Positions 1 to 11,460 of a stretch of DNA of 64,000 nt are shown piece after piece. The notes under the pieces were generated by a model. That model searched no databases. It had not been told where the DNA came from and saw only the letters and a list, made by a program, of their open reading frames with translations. Numbering within the stretch: the stretch's first letter is position 1; every line of letters starts with the position of its first letter. Source of the DNA: Gossypium raimondii (taxonomy: Eukaryota; Streptophyta; Magnoliopsida; Malvales; Malvaceae); NCBI RefSeq assembly GCF_025698545.1, contig NC_068571.1, positions 33,513,733 through 33,577,732 on the forward strand. The letters are read 5' to 3'. The position numbers and the translations under genes are program-made.

Positions 1-171
1 AAAAGGGTTTTAGAGAAATATGCTGACGATTCGAGCCAATTGGTAAATTTTGATAAATCAAGAGCTTTCTTTAGCTTGAATGTGTCCCACTTTTGAAGAA
101 TAGAAGTGTATCAAATTTTAGGGCTGCACTCTATTCAAAATTTTTAGAAGTATCTAGAGCTCCCGTCGATC

Positions 172-1518
172 GTGGAAAGGAACAAAAAGGAGGCTTTTAG
201 GGGACTAAAAGAGAGATGTATAAGTAGATTAAATAGGTGGGGCTCAAAAACTTTATCTACTGGAGGACGTGAAGTTTTTATAAAAATTGTATTACAGGCT
301 ATCCCAATATTTTCCATGTCATATTTCTTATTGCCCAGTTCTTTTTGTAGATAGCTAGAAGCTATGATGGCCCTTTTTGTGGCAGAAATTGAGAGAAGGA
401 AAGGGTTGCATTGGTGTTCTTGAGAGACATTATGTTATTTAAAAGAGGATGAAGGGATGGGTTTTCAGGATTTGGCAAAATTTAACATCGCTCTATTGGC
501 GAAACAGTGATGGGGGCTGCTTAGAAACCTGGATTGCTCTCGGTAAAATTGATTTATGCGAAGTATTACCCAAACACAAGTTTTATTGAGTTGAATTTAG
601 GCTCAAATCCTTCTATTACATGGACGAGTATTTGGAGTACAAAAGGTTTGTTGAATTTGGGGCTAAAATGGAGGATCAATTCAGGTCACTTGGTATCAAT
701 ATGAGAAGATTATTGGTTGCCGGGTAAAGAACCCGGAGAGGTCACCACGTAGCGAGTTGCAGGGATAGATTGTGTCAGTGATTTAATTTTACAAGAGTCG
801 AAAAGCTGGGATACTAGACTCATTAGATCTCTATTCACAGAAGAAGAGGTGGACACCATTATGAGCATCCCATTATCAATGAACACCACTTTGATGATTT
901 GTTACCCATTATCAATGAACACCATTTTGATGATTTGTTACCCATTATCAATGAACACCACTTTGATGATTTGTTAACAACTCTGTTCCAACCATGCAAA
1001 TTTTATACTGTAAAAGAATTGCAATAGGACAGTTATGTCCACGATATCAGCTGGAGGTTGAATCAACCACTCATGCTAGTTGTGATTGTTATTTTGCAAA
1101 GCAGGTTTGGGGAAAGTTGGGTTTCCAATGGCCTGAAGTGGTGGCCAATGTTGGTTTTCTGGATTGGTTATGCTGGATTTTTGAACATTCAACCACAGAT
1201 AATAAAGAAATTGCTGCTATTACAGTTTGGGCGCTATGGTACGCGCAAAATAAATATCTCCATAAAAGAATTTTACAGAGTATAAATGAAGTTGTTACCT
1301 TTATTCATAGCTATGGAAGTGAATATCGGGGGACTGAGATCTGTGTTGAGACACCCTCCTCCTACTGCGGTAGTCCATTGGTCCCCTCACTACCATTGTG
1401 GGTCAAGATTAATGTGGATACGGGTTACTATGGACTAAGAAATAAAATGAGTTCAGGGTTTATTGTACAGGATGATATAGGGCAAATTTTAGGATCAGGG
1501 TATCGTATCTATATCTAG
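172..1518 (+). pseudogene. LINE reverse transcriptase / RNase H pseudogene
   Basis: Two longer open pieces remain of the element's ORF2. Bases 172-354 encode the end of the reverse transcriptase, with the RLNRWGSKTLSTGGRE block. Bases 994-1518 encode the zf-RVT-like region and the start of the RNase H domain. Between them the reading frame is broken by stops and by a 36-bp tandem triplication (869-976). The protein would have copied and integrated the element's RNA. Here it lacks a continuous frame and its RNase H ends early at 1518, so it is judged non-functional. Confidence 0.8.
869..976. repeat. 36-bp tandem repeat, three copies
   Basis: Three head-to-tail copies lie at 869-904, 905-940 and 941-976. 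Each starts CCCATTATCAATGAACACCA, and the copies differ by a single C/T in the middle one. The unit is a multiple of three, so the expansion itself would not shift the reading frame of the LINE it lies in. Confidence 0.95.
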
Positions 1519-2210
1519 GTTTCTACAATTTGTGTGGCGGAGGCGATAGCAATCCTACATAGTTTATAGTTTGTCTAAGAAATGAGCTTCCGACGAGTCA
1601 TCCTAGAGAGTGATTCAAAAATTGTAATACTGAAATTGCAAACAAATGATGAAGATTATTCAGCTCTTCGACCGATTACCTGGGATGTGAAAGCTCTTTC
1701 GAGAAAATTTAAGTTATATCGTTTCAAATTCGTGCTTCGATGATGTAATTCTACCACATATGCAATGGAGGCGCTAGGTCAGAAAGATTCAATTGACCGG
1801 TTCTGGGTGGAAGATGCCCCTTCAGAGGTCAGGAAGTTGCAGCAAAAGATCAATGTTGACTTGACCCACTGTGAGTTAGTTTACTCTATTAGGTTCTAGG
1901 ATTAGGGTTTCATGATTTGGGAAAAGGGTTCCCTCAATCTCCCTCCTTCTTTTAACCCCTTCGGTGTGTTTTGTAGGGAGATTCCTCGTTTTGGTCGATT
2001 TTCAAGGATATGGTCTGTCGTTTGTTTTTTTTGTTAATTTTAAGGTTTCAAGCTATGTCGATTTTGGAATTTGGGATTTTCTGAGTTGTTTTTTTTTTTA
2101 GTTTTACTTTACTTTTTAGGTTTAGAGTGTGCCCGTGTGTCTTTCCTTTATTTCTCTTTGTATTTTATTTTGTCGTCTGGTCATTATCCCATTAATAAAA
2201 CAAAAACAAT

Positions 2211-2795
2211 TAGTCTGAAAATATATATGTTAAATGTCTATTTTATATATGGTTAAGAAATTTATATTTTCAACAAAAAAATTGAATTTTCATTAATTTT
2301 ATTATTAATTATCATTTTCAAAGACCTTTTATCATTTAAGAAAAATATTTTAAATGTTATTGGCGAGATGAATGTTTTAGATTTGTTTGTTTAATTAATT
2401 TAGGGACACGATTTTGAATATAAAATAGAGATAAAATGAAGAATTTATTTTTTATAATTTAAAATCTATATTTATCAAATAATTTAATTATATTCCGTAA
2501 TTAATTTTAAATAATATATCAAATAATTTTATAATTTAAATTCATAATTTTTAGTTTATTAAATTAATTAAAAGAGTTAATAGGTATGAAAGAAATTGAG
2601 AGGAAGAAAAGTAAATTGGCCAAACACCTAGTTAAAGGGAAGGCATGTAGGAGGAAAGCAATTATAGCTGATAATTATGCTTAGAGAGGTAGGGAAGGCA
2701 GAGCCTACTGCCTAGTAGGAAAGGAACTGTAGCTGAATAATTAGCAGTTAACTGTCTTTTAAAAGTGAGTAGATTAAAAGCTGTGTAAAAGTAAA
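2211..2795. other. AT-rich intergenic DNA
   Basis: No coding frame longer than background and no RNA gene could be recognised. The stretch is very AT-rich and separates the LINE 3' end from the next inverted-terminus element. Confidence 0.6.
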
Positions 2796-3816
2796 GCTTC
2801 GTTTGTTTCACTAAAAATGATTTTTGAAAAATAATTTTTGGAAAATAACTTGTTTTTTTAAAAAAAACTAATATTTTCTGGTGTTTAGATGAATCCGTGT
2901 AAAATATTTTCTTTTGTTTGGAAGGTTTTTAAAATATTTCATAAAAGTCGTTTTCAATTAAACAAACATACATTTGAGATTTTTTTATTTTTCATTGTTT
3001 AATTGAGTTATTTTATATCTATAATTTTATATTTTACATTATTTTTACATATATTAAAAATATTTTGTTAAATTTAGGTTCATTGCAACGATTATTTTTA
3101 GTTACATGACTACCAACTGAGTATTTTTTATTTAAAAATGTGACTTTAACAAAATTGACAAAAAAAATTAACAATGTCGTGATTGGACTTGATTTTCAAA
3201 TCTGGAAAGTAAAGGGACTAAATTCTTGAAAATAAAAGTATAGAAACTAAATTGCAAATTTGTGAAGAGTATATAGACTTATGACATATTTTAACAATTA
3301 TACTACAAAACATTTATTATTAATATATTTATAATTGTAATAAATATTTAGTATTAAAATATTAATATTGATATTTTCAATAATATGTGAATAATATTAT
3401 TTAAAATTATTATTTTTAAAATTTACTATTAAAATAAAATTTAAATATTAAATAATTTATTATATAACTAAATATAAATAATTAAATACGTATGTTTAAT
3501 AATATTAAAAATATAATATTTTATATTAATATTTTAATATTTTTAAAAATAAAAATAAAATTTATTATCAATATAATAATATTAAACTTGATTTAAGTTA
3601 ATTTTTATATAAAAGTAAAATTATCTATTGAGGAGCTCTTTTCTGGAAAATGACTTACTTTTTTTAAAAGGGTAAGTCATTTTACAAGGAAAAAGACTTA
3701 TTTTCCGTTGACCTGTAACTCATTTTTCGTTGACCAAGCTATTTTCTGTGAAACAAACACAGAAAAATGCAAAAAATATTTTCCGTAAAATCTTTTACAT
3801 GTAAACAAACGAACCC
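2796..3816. mobile_element. Non-coding element with imperfect inverted termini (DNA-transposon-like)
   Basis: The left end reads GCTTCGTTTGTTTCAC. The right end, read on the other strand, starts GGGTTCGTTTGTTTACATG, so the two termini are inverted copies of a CTTCGTTTGTTT-like block. Further inside, both arms hold GGAAAATAA-type blocks. The interior is AT-rich, about 1 kb long and without coding potential, which fits a non-autonomous DNA transposon. TAAA lies on both sides as a possible short target duplication, but this is weak in such AT-rich DNA. Superfamily not assigned. Confidence 0.45.
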
Positions 3817-4904
3817 TAAAAGATAAAAAAAATACCTAAATTAAAATTAAATGAGTAAAAATAATAGATTAAAAGTTTATAAATATTATATAATTATATG
3901 AAATTTTATTAATAAGAAAAGTAATTAATAATATATTTTTATGTTAAATTAATGAATTAAAATAAATTTTAAAATTGTTAATTATGAATATAAAATATTT
4001 TTATGCAATAGTTATATATATACAAAGTTAATAATTATTCAAATATACAGGATTTAAATTTAATGATTATATAAAATATAAAATATAAAATATATAATGA
4101 TATAATATATTAATTTAATAATATAATAACTCAAGCATAGTAAATTAATAACTAAAGTGGATAGCTGGGTGACTATTTTCATAATTCACCCTAATTTTCT
4201 TTCTAGTAAAGAAAAAGGAAAACTTGAGTTTTTATGATGAATTGAGTTACAAAGGAACATTTGGCTTCATTTCATTTCCGTAGTTGAATAACTCAATTCT
4301 CAGTATTTTTGTGAAGAAATAAAATGAATTTAAAAAAGAAATGAGTGAATGGAATGAGGGCAATATAACATCAGATTAACAATGACGATGGGTGACCAAA
4401 ATGAATGGTACTTACGAAAGTTGAGTGAATTTACCCTTTTGTTTAACAAAAGAAATAGTATTAAGCATCCAACTAATATTAAACTTATTATTAATTAAAT
4501 AAATGTTACCGTATTACTAAATAACAATAAAAAAATTTACATTATTAATTTCATAATAACAATTTTTGGATATGGTATTAACATTAAAAATAAATTATAT
4601 TAAATTAAAGTAGAGCGTAAAATAATAATTAGAGCCGTTAAAAAAATATCTAAGCATAATTTGTTTCATCTTGATATTCACGTTTTCCTTCATTTGTGCA
4701 AAACTAAAACGCGTGGCAAAGGTTTCAGTGACCACATCCAATCAAACTCGTACTTTGCTACTCATTCCACAAAAATATTAAAAAAATTATATCATTACAA
4801 AGAGCAGAAACTTTGGGTGAGTTTGGTGTGTAGTCCAGTCACCTTCAATCTTTCATTTATTTCTGTTGAAAATTTGTTTTCTGCAGCAAAAAAGTCTAGC
4901 AGAT
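3817..4904. other. AT-rich intergenic DNA and promoter side of the SRPBCC gene
   Basis: This is AT-rich DNA without a recognisable gene. Its last 200-300 bases must hold the promoter and 5' UTR of the gene starting at 4905. I could not pick a convincing TATA box there. Confidence 0.5.
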
Positions 4905-6165
4905 ATGTGTTCGTCTGCAATTTCCTTCATTTCAAGTCCACAATCACTTAGCCTCACCCATGTCTTCCCAACTAAAACAAATCCAATATTCAATTGCAGG
5001 GTCCCTCCCTTGAAGCCACCTTCCTTCATCAGAATCCCATATGGTTCCTTTAAGAAGCCCTCCTTTTTCACTTCCTCCAAGCCCTTTTCTCCTCTCATGA
5101 AATGGCAGGATTGCACGTCTGTTTCATAATCTTCTTCTCTCTCTCTCTTTTCTTTTTCCTCATAAACAAGCAAGTATAGGTTGGACTGAATTTTTGTTGA
5201 CTGAATTCAGGGTAAAAATGGAAATTGATGTTCCTGCCTCGGTGGCTTACCAATTGTACTCTGATCGAGAAGCAATTCCCAATTGGATGCCATTCGTTTC
5301 ATCTGTGAAGGCAAGTATTGTATGTATATATGGTACAAGGGCAGGATATTTGTGAGCTTGCTTCTTTGTTTTGTGTAACTAGGTATTAGAAGACAAGCCT
5401 GATTTGTCACGGTGGTTCGTGAAATATAAAGCATTTGGTCGTAATATTGAATACTCTTGGCTTGCTAAAAATATGGAAGTATGTATCAGTCATCTCTTAT
5501 CCTTTCAATTTGATAAGTTTTTGTTGCAAATTTTGATTCAACTAGTGTTTATGCTGCAGCCCATTCCCAATCAGAAAATTCATTGGAGATCTTTGGAAGG
5601 ACTTGGTAACAGGCAAGCACAAAAGAACCCTGTAACCCAATTTGTTATCCACTCAATTCTTTAGGACAGTTTCTGGGTTTAGTTCTGCTCTGTGGTTTTT
5701 TGACATCTAAAGCTTTAAAAATTAACACTAACTGGGCTTTTAACATGGTAGGGGTGCTGTTCGATTCTATCCGAAAGGTCCCTCATCCTGTTTAGTAGAT
5801 GTGAGGCAGCTCTACACTATATTTTCATCACACTATGAGCATATATAACCTGTTAGATTGATGTTGCTGTTGTAAGACCAATATGATAAAACCATAGACG
5901 AGAGCTAATGAGTGTTTTTATTCGAACTGTACTCACTTGCTGCAATCCTTTTTTTCTTTTCAGCTAAGAATTTCATATGAAGTTCCTCAACTTTTGATTC
6001 CGGTGGCTTCCGTAAGTAATCTTTTTCATCATTTTGAGGTTAACATGAAGTAATCCGTCGTTTTTCTGATATATTCAGGTACTTCAACCTTTCATGGAAA
6101 ATTTACTGGAACGAGGTATGGACCGATTTGCAAAATTTGCTAAAAGTTCAAGCTCAGCAAGATAA
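4905..6165 (+). CDS. Chloroplast-type SRPBCC (polyketide cyclase/dehydrase, lipid transport superfamily) protein
   Basis: Seven exons are inferred: 4905-5116, 5211-5310, 5383-5478, 5560-5612, 5752-5800, 5964-6011 and 6079-6165. They total 645 nt, or 214 aa plus stop. The first about 70 residues are rich in Ser, Lys, Pro and Phe with few acidic residues, as in a plastid transit peptide. The rest is an SRPBCC (START-like helix-grip) domain with the blocks PASVAYQLYSDREAIPNWMP, PNQKIHWRSLEG, RGAVRFYPKGPSS and SYEVPQLLIPVAS. It resembles Arabidopsis proteins of the AT1G02475/AT4G01883 type, whose ligand is, as far as I know, not established. The start is the first ATG in the domain frame; a longer frame begins only with TTG. 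Introns 2 and 4 appear to use GC donors (AAG|GCAAGT and AG|GCAAGC), because only these keep the conserved frame. The gene converges on the phosphatase gene, 551 bp away stop to stop. Confidence 0.85.
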
Positions 6166-6716
6166 TCATTTCATAATCGCTGATCCATTGATGTGACAGT
6201 TCACCTATATTCAATCCCAATACCCCACCGTGTGGGTATAGTTCTTCATTCATCTCTTAAAATATCTACCCTGATTTTAAGATTTTATCACATTATTATT
6301 ATTATTATTATTATTTGCATAAGCTCTGTAATTCCATTAAACCAGATGCAATTTTGTGGGGTTGGAAATAAATGCATCAAATTTTCATTGATAAGATCTT
6401 CAATGTTCATATTCTGCAAAATCCTAATTGATAAATATCTCTATTGACAGTATAACTAACTAGCAATATATATAGAGGACCATCCTGTATGTACATTCCC
6501 CTTAAGCCCTGCAAAACTGGTAGCTGCTTTTTATAGACTCTAACTGAAGCAGCCAGAAACAGTACGAATGTACCCTACTAACAAATAGTATCATCTAAAA
6601 AGTGTATTTACATTCACCGGAAGACCTCATTTACAAGATGTAAAACGTTACCATGTTTTGATTATTGTAATACTAAAAGCTTGTTTGTTGGATTTAGTTT
6701 TTTTGAGTATTTAAAT
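6166..6716. other. Shared 3' flank of two convergent genes, with an ATT microsatellite
   Basis: This stretch holds the 3' UTRs of the SRPBCC gene (+) and the phosphatase gene (-). A run of ATT triplets (about 6291-6315) lies in the SRPBCC 3' flank. No other gene is seen. Confidence 0.6.
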
Positions 6717-8178
6717 TCACCGATTGGCATTTCCATCCAACAAACTCCTCAAACTACATAGAGCTTCTGCTGATAGACTACAACATTTCAATCTTCTTTG
6801 CCGAGGTGATGGTTGCTCTCGGCTGTCAGGTGCGGAGAAGCATATAACAACCACCGTGAGATTGTCAAATGTGTTGCGACGTAGGGCTTCCATGACAAGG
6901 TCTTTAGCACATTGCTCAGGATCGTCATGCCGTCGCAACCCTCTGCAAACTAGGCTTACTGCATGCTCACTTGACATAACATCCCAAATCCCATCACACC
7001 CGATGATGAGGAACTCATCATCCTCTGTAAGAACCATCCGTCGGAACTCGGGCTCTGCAATGAGAGGTGATGGCAAACCCTTTGGGGACTTCATGTCCCA
7101 ATCCCCCAAGGCTCGAGAAACTGACAGAACACCATTAAGATACCCGTCATCAATAAACCCTCCCAGCTCTTCTACTCTCCTCCGTTCTGATGGATATATA
7201 GGTCTGTGGTCTTCAGACATATCTATTGCCTCCCCTTTTCGGCAGAGAACTGCTCGGCAATCACCAGCATTGGCCACCATTAGAAGCCTAAAGCACACAG
7301 AAATCAGGCATAGATTTAGAAGCTGAAAACAACACTCACTCAAGTAAATATATAGCAATCAATGCTATAAAGCATGAAGTTACCTTCCAAATATCAGAGC
7401 AGTAATTGCTGTTGTCCCAGAAGAGCTATTCACCGTACAATCACCCGCAAGAGCTAGGTCTGCAAGAAGAAATGATTTCCGGAGCGAGTTCTCAACCCCT
7501 TCCAAGAAAACATCATCAACCTCACATGTCTGGGGAAATTTGACATCTTCGAAAAAGAATCGAAGTGCATGTTTCCTAACATACGCAGCTGCCTCAGGAC
7601 CGCCATGACCATCAAACACCTGCATACAAAATAGAACCAGAAATTAGTTAACAAGTCGTACAACATCATCGAATTAAGACAGTAGCAACATTGGCCGAAA
7701 AGTAATTACCCCATAAAACGCACTAGGCTTTGGAAACTTGAAAATGGATCCTAAATGTGATGATAAATTATCTATTCTAATATGTTCATCTTCCATGAAT
7801 CTTCTGGGTCCGATGTCGGCAAAACTACCTGAACGGATGCTCGGTAAAAATTGCAGAATGGTGGATTCAACACATGGATCCGGGACTTTTTCTACAGATC
7901 TCGCATCCTGAAATGGGAAAAAACTCTCATCTGGTAAAAGGTTTAAGCTTTAATCTACCAAGTAGATTTCCTCTTAAATTGAGATTACAGCAACTAATAA
8001 TACATTTACTAGCACCTAAAGGATTCATTTTTCATTCCCTAGATTCCATTGACCAGAGCTTGTAAATTTAACACCTTTTCAAAACACCCGAAAACATAAA
8101 ATCTACGAATCCCAAAGCTATGCTATGAACATATTCCATCTAAAACTTTCTAACCGTACTAAAAAAATTTAGTTGGGG

Positions 8179-8234
<56 letters not shown>

Positions 8235-8401
8235 TGTTGAGAGAGGGATACATCGGATTCAGCAACACGAACTTGTCCGAACTTCGGCGATCTAATCGCA
8301 AGAGTTTCATCGATCTCTTCAATATTACTTCCTTTAACAAAAAACGGAACGTCCGACACCGGCACGCTCTGGTGACAAACAACCTCAGCTTCAGCTACCA
8401 T
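6717..8401 (-). CDS. Type 2C protein phosphatase (PP2C, PPM family)
   Basis: Four exons are inferred on the minus strand: 8401-8234, 7907-7710, 7619-7384 and 7287-6717. They total 1173 nt, or 390 aa. The product is a Mn/Mg-dependent Ser/Thr phosphatase. All main PP2C motifs are visible: [11 protein letters not shown] (residues about 87-97), VFDGHGG (123-129, metal-binding Asp), [44 protein letters not shown] (metal-binding Asp) and DNLTVVVI. The N-terminal 56 residues ([11 protein letters not shown]...) and the overall layout resemble Arabidopsis PP2C49/PP2C22-type proteins rather than the ABA co-receptor clade; this placement is from memory. The ATG at 8401 is chosen because the only in-frame extension starts with TTG at 8419. 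Intron 1 begins with a long TC repeat. A CACGTG box lies about 370 bp upstream. Confidence 0.93.
8182..8230. repeat. (GA)n microsatellite in phosphatase intron 1
   Basis: About 24 uninterrupted GA dinucleotides are present on the plus strand, read as TC in the phosphatase transcript. The repeat begins three bases inside intron 1, directly after the donor GTT (8233-8231), so length changes would sit next to the 5' splice site. Confidence 0.97.
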
Positions 8402-9099
8402 CTCCCTACTTTCAGACAATTACCATAAACAAAAAGCAAAAGCGCCACAACAAAAATAAAATGATTCAAACTCAGATTCAAACGATTTGGGTTTTTCTTT
8501 TTCCTCCCTACTCGCGGTTGATTTGAATTTTTTTTTGGTTTGGGTCAGCAAAAATATTGATCAAACTTGGTGCTGGTGGGCTTAAACTGAAATAAGTTCG
8601 GAAATGGGGATGGACATGTAATTAGCAACGGGTTTAAAAGTTGCTGTTGATTGACGCGTGTAAGCCTTACAGCCTTATAGGCTTATAGCATATTTGCAAA
8701 TTCTACCCAACTAAAAACATAATAAAATCCAAATCATACGCAACATAATAGCAAGCAGCTTTGGCTTGACGGACACGTGAAAGTTTTACGTCCACGCGTC
8801 ACACTGTTTGTTTGTTTATTTTTCCGCAAGCACTTTGCCGAATGCCTTGCTTCGTTGGGAAAATGACCAATTCATCCTTCACGTACCTTCCACGCTTCCA
8901 CCGGTTGTCAAATTTGACTTGGAGTAAAATGTAAACAACAAACTTGCTCACCTTGGGAAACTATGGACTCGTCGGTTGTTCATATGACTTTTTGTTGGGT
9001 TGTTCTGCTCCTCGTTACTTTACATATCATTTAAGCAATTTATTCCTTTGTAACTTTATTAACCCACCGCCTTGTATCTCAATCTACTATCGTACTGCA
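8402..9099. other. Upstream region of the phosphatase gene
   Basis: This is the 5' UTR and promoter side of the minus-strand phosphatase gene, with no other gene. The pyrimidine-rich, less AT-rich part near 8460-8560 is a plausible 5' UTR and core promoter zone, but no clear TATA box was picked. Confidence 0.45.
8774..8779. promoter_or_regulatory. G-box (CACGTG) upstream of the phosphatase gene
   Basis: The palindromic CACGTG core, in the context ACACGTGA, lies about 370 bp upstream of the phosphatase ATG. G-box/ABRE cores bind bZIP and bHLH factors in plants. A single hexamer occurs by chance fairly often, so its use here is a guess. Confidence 0.35.
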
Positions 9100-9121
9100 T
9101 CATCGAATGAACTGAAGCAAT

Positions 9122-9300
9122 TATACTAGCACATATGGTATATTATCAGATAAATTAAATCAATCATACTGATATACGCCGTACATTATCAGATAATTAA
9201 AGTAATTATACTGACACGTAAGCATATTATCGGATAAATCAAAGTAAATATATCGATATGTAAGTGTATTATCAAATATACCAAAGTATAAATCATGCCG
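9122..9300. repeat. Degenerate tandem repeat, about 50-bp unit
   Basis: Three to four diverged copies share the core TATTATCRGATAAATCAAAG followed by AT-rich DNA and CGTAAG. Copies start near 9130, 9183, 9227 and 9266. Spacing varies by several bases, so it is an old tandem array inside the LTR remnant. Confidence 0.6.
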
Positions 9301-10004
9301 TTAACGAGTAATCAATTTTCAATTTCATCACATAGTTCAATTCACATTCCATCATTCTCAATCCAATTCACCATTTCATTATATATATATATATATATTA
9401 TGACATAATTCAACTTAATTTCACACCAATTTCCTATATCAGTTAAGTCAAACAACTTTCTATTTTATTCAATTTAATCTCTATCTCTATATTCAATTCA
9501 ACCATAGCATTTCAACTCAATAACCATTAATAACTCACATCAACATTATATAATGCATAATGTCATGAATATGCAGTAATTAGATTGATTTCAGATCATA
9601 GAGATACAAACTGAAACTCTAAGCTATTCGTCGTCAACTTTCGGTTTTCCTTTCCTTCTCAACAGTTCCGTGTCAACTTTAGCTAAATAAAATCATAAAA
9701 CACATAATATTATCAAATTCCATTCAAATCAGAACCAGTCACAAAATCAAGCATATTTTACAATTTAGTCCATAAATTCGAGACAAACATAACTTCCAAT
9801 TTAAAGCATTGGATTGAAATCCAATTAAACAATTACTCACTAGGGACCTCCTATTTCTTATTCCTATTAAAATTTCATATCAACTTTACATTTTATTCAA
9901 TTTGGTCCCTAATATACAAAACTAACAACTGAGCTTTACATTTTAGTCATTTTCTTAAACTAAGCTTAATTTCTATCAATTTAACACCTAATTCTTCAAG
10001 AAAC

Positions 10005-11460
10005 TATTGCATGTAAATAACTAATGCAATTGTGCAAGTGTACACGTCATTCAAGTAATAAAGTGATAAGTAAGTATCGTCTCCACAAGGATCAGAAATT
10101 GGTAAGAAATTGAGTAAGTTATTATAATCCTATTGACTATACTGAAGAGCAGGAAATACTTTCAAGTTGAATAAGATGTTTGTATAATGAATTAATGAAA
10201 TCAAATGCTAAAAACAAAAATTTGATATGGCAAATAAAATGTTGTGGCAAATTATAGAGAAAAGTAAGAGTATTCATGTTTTTTAATGAATAGGGATGGA
10301 ATTATTCAGGTGAAATGCTCATATCAAAATAATACCATGAAAAAATATTGTCTAATCAACTGCTCAGAGAGTCACTACTGTAACCTGTCTCTTTCGATAG
10401 CTAGAACTTAAGCTAGAGTTGTTGTATGTCTACAGAACTCTAGATTAATAACTACAATGAACATTCTTATCTGTACAACTTGTAACATCTATGTCTAGAG
10501 TGCTACGAATATTCTATCGAGTATTCACTTGTATCAAACAATTCAAGATCCAGTATATTTAACCTTTTCAAAATTAAAAATACATCTAAAAACACAATAC
10601 ACAATCAACTATGTTTAGGGCTTGCATGCATGTATTTAAAATAAGCATAAATCGAATGAAACAGTGACATAGACAATCTCAAATCATGGGCATTAAAGAT
10701 GATAAAACATTTACCCAAATAACTCCAACCCAAAAAAGATTTAGTTCATGGGTGGAAAAGTTAACATCAAAATAAAATCATTCATCAACATTCTCAAATA
10801 AGTTCGAATCACATAAATCATAAAAATAAAGGCAAAAATGCAGGAATTCTCGTCACACTCCAGCTTCTCTTTCATCTTTAGATTGTACGTAAATCTAGGA
10901 TACTTGTCTCTCCTCATTCTTCACGTCTGCATTCTGCTCTCTTAAGCTGCTACTCTTTCTTTCTTTAGAATTCTCCACTAAATTTTTCTGAAGAGAAAAA
11001 CTAATCTCTAAATCATCTCTAATTCCTCTTCTCCAAAAAATCCTCTCCTTCTTTATTTTCTCTTTCCTATTTTATAGGATAAGTCCTCCTCTCTTTGCAC
11101 ACACTTTTCTCCTTCTTTTTCAGGCGAATTTATCTAGTACACGGATAGCTGGTTGAGAGTGACGAGGATTGAGTGTTGCGTCAGCATTATCCTGGAATTG
11201 GCATGGCATTTATGTTGGCAATCCATCTAACCTTTTACCATGGTAATATTTCACTTCCTGTATTCTCTTCCTCATTTTCTTCATCTTTTCTATACCTATT
11301 GCATACAACAACCAATTCTCTTTCTTCCCCTAGGAAAAGTAACATAAAATGACATTTAAGGCACAATCCAATTGTTATTATGCAATGTTCTAAAAATAAC
11401 CTAAAAATGCAAGTATATCTACTTTAGTACATGCGTTTAATCAAGTTTAGAGGCTCGAAA
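10005..11460. mobile_element. Unclassified repeat nested in the LTR remnant
   Basis: LTR-like sequence stops near 10005 and a different sequence starts, with GCAAGTGTACACGTCATTC and AGTATCGTCTCCACAAGGAT near 10035-10093. I recognise these phrases as the start of a repeat common in dicot genomes, but cannot name the superfamily. No coding frame is present. The right limit near 11460 is set by the apparent return of LTR-type sequence and is uncertain. Confidence 0.3.

Larger units (their letters stand above)
1..2210 (+). mobile_element. LINE (non-LTR retrotransposon) 3' portion, decayed
   Basis: The left edge cuts into a plant LINE, so its 5' part is outside the window. From about base 1 the forward translation gives the C-terminal part of a LINE reverse transcriptase, including LSTGGREVFIKIVLQAIP near 260-305. 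This is the usual block before the zf-RVT region. A Cys/His-containing segment (about 994-1300) and an RNase H-like segment (VKINVDTGYYG, about 1402-1434) follow. Stops and frameshifts interrupt all frames, for example right after the reverse transcriptase block at 352, so no intact protein can be made. The 3' end is placed near 2190-2210, where a short A-rich stretch (ATTAATAAAACAAAA) follows a T-rich 3' UTR. The order RT, zf-RVT, RNase H is established for plant L1-type LINEs. The exact end is inferred. Confidence 0.85.

Noticed and set aside
4853-5173. Minus-strand 106-codon open frame
   Set aside because: Antisense to the first exon of the SRPBCC gene and without recognisable motifs.
5311-5312. 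Possible sequencing error instead of GC splice donors
   Set aside because: The surrounding hexamer AAG|GCAAGT is the known GC-donor consensus and the frame is exact, so a genuine GC donor is preferred; only RNA data can exclude an error.
6724-7326. Plus-strand 200-codon open frame
   Set aside because: It is antisense to the well-supported phosphatase exon and shows no domain; a shadow frame.
8237-8428. Plus-strand frame at the phosphatase start
   Set aside because: Antisense to phosphatase exon 1, low-information sequence.
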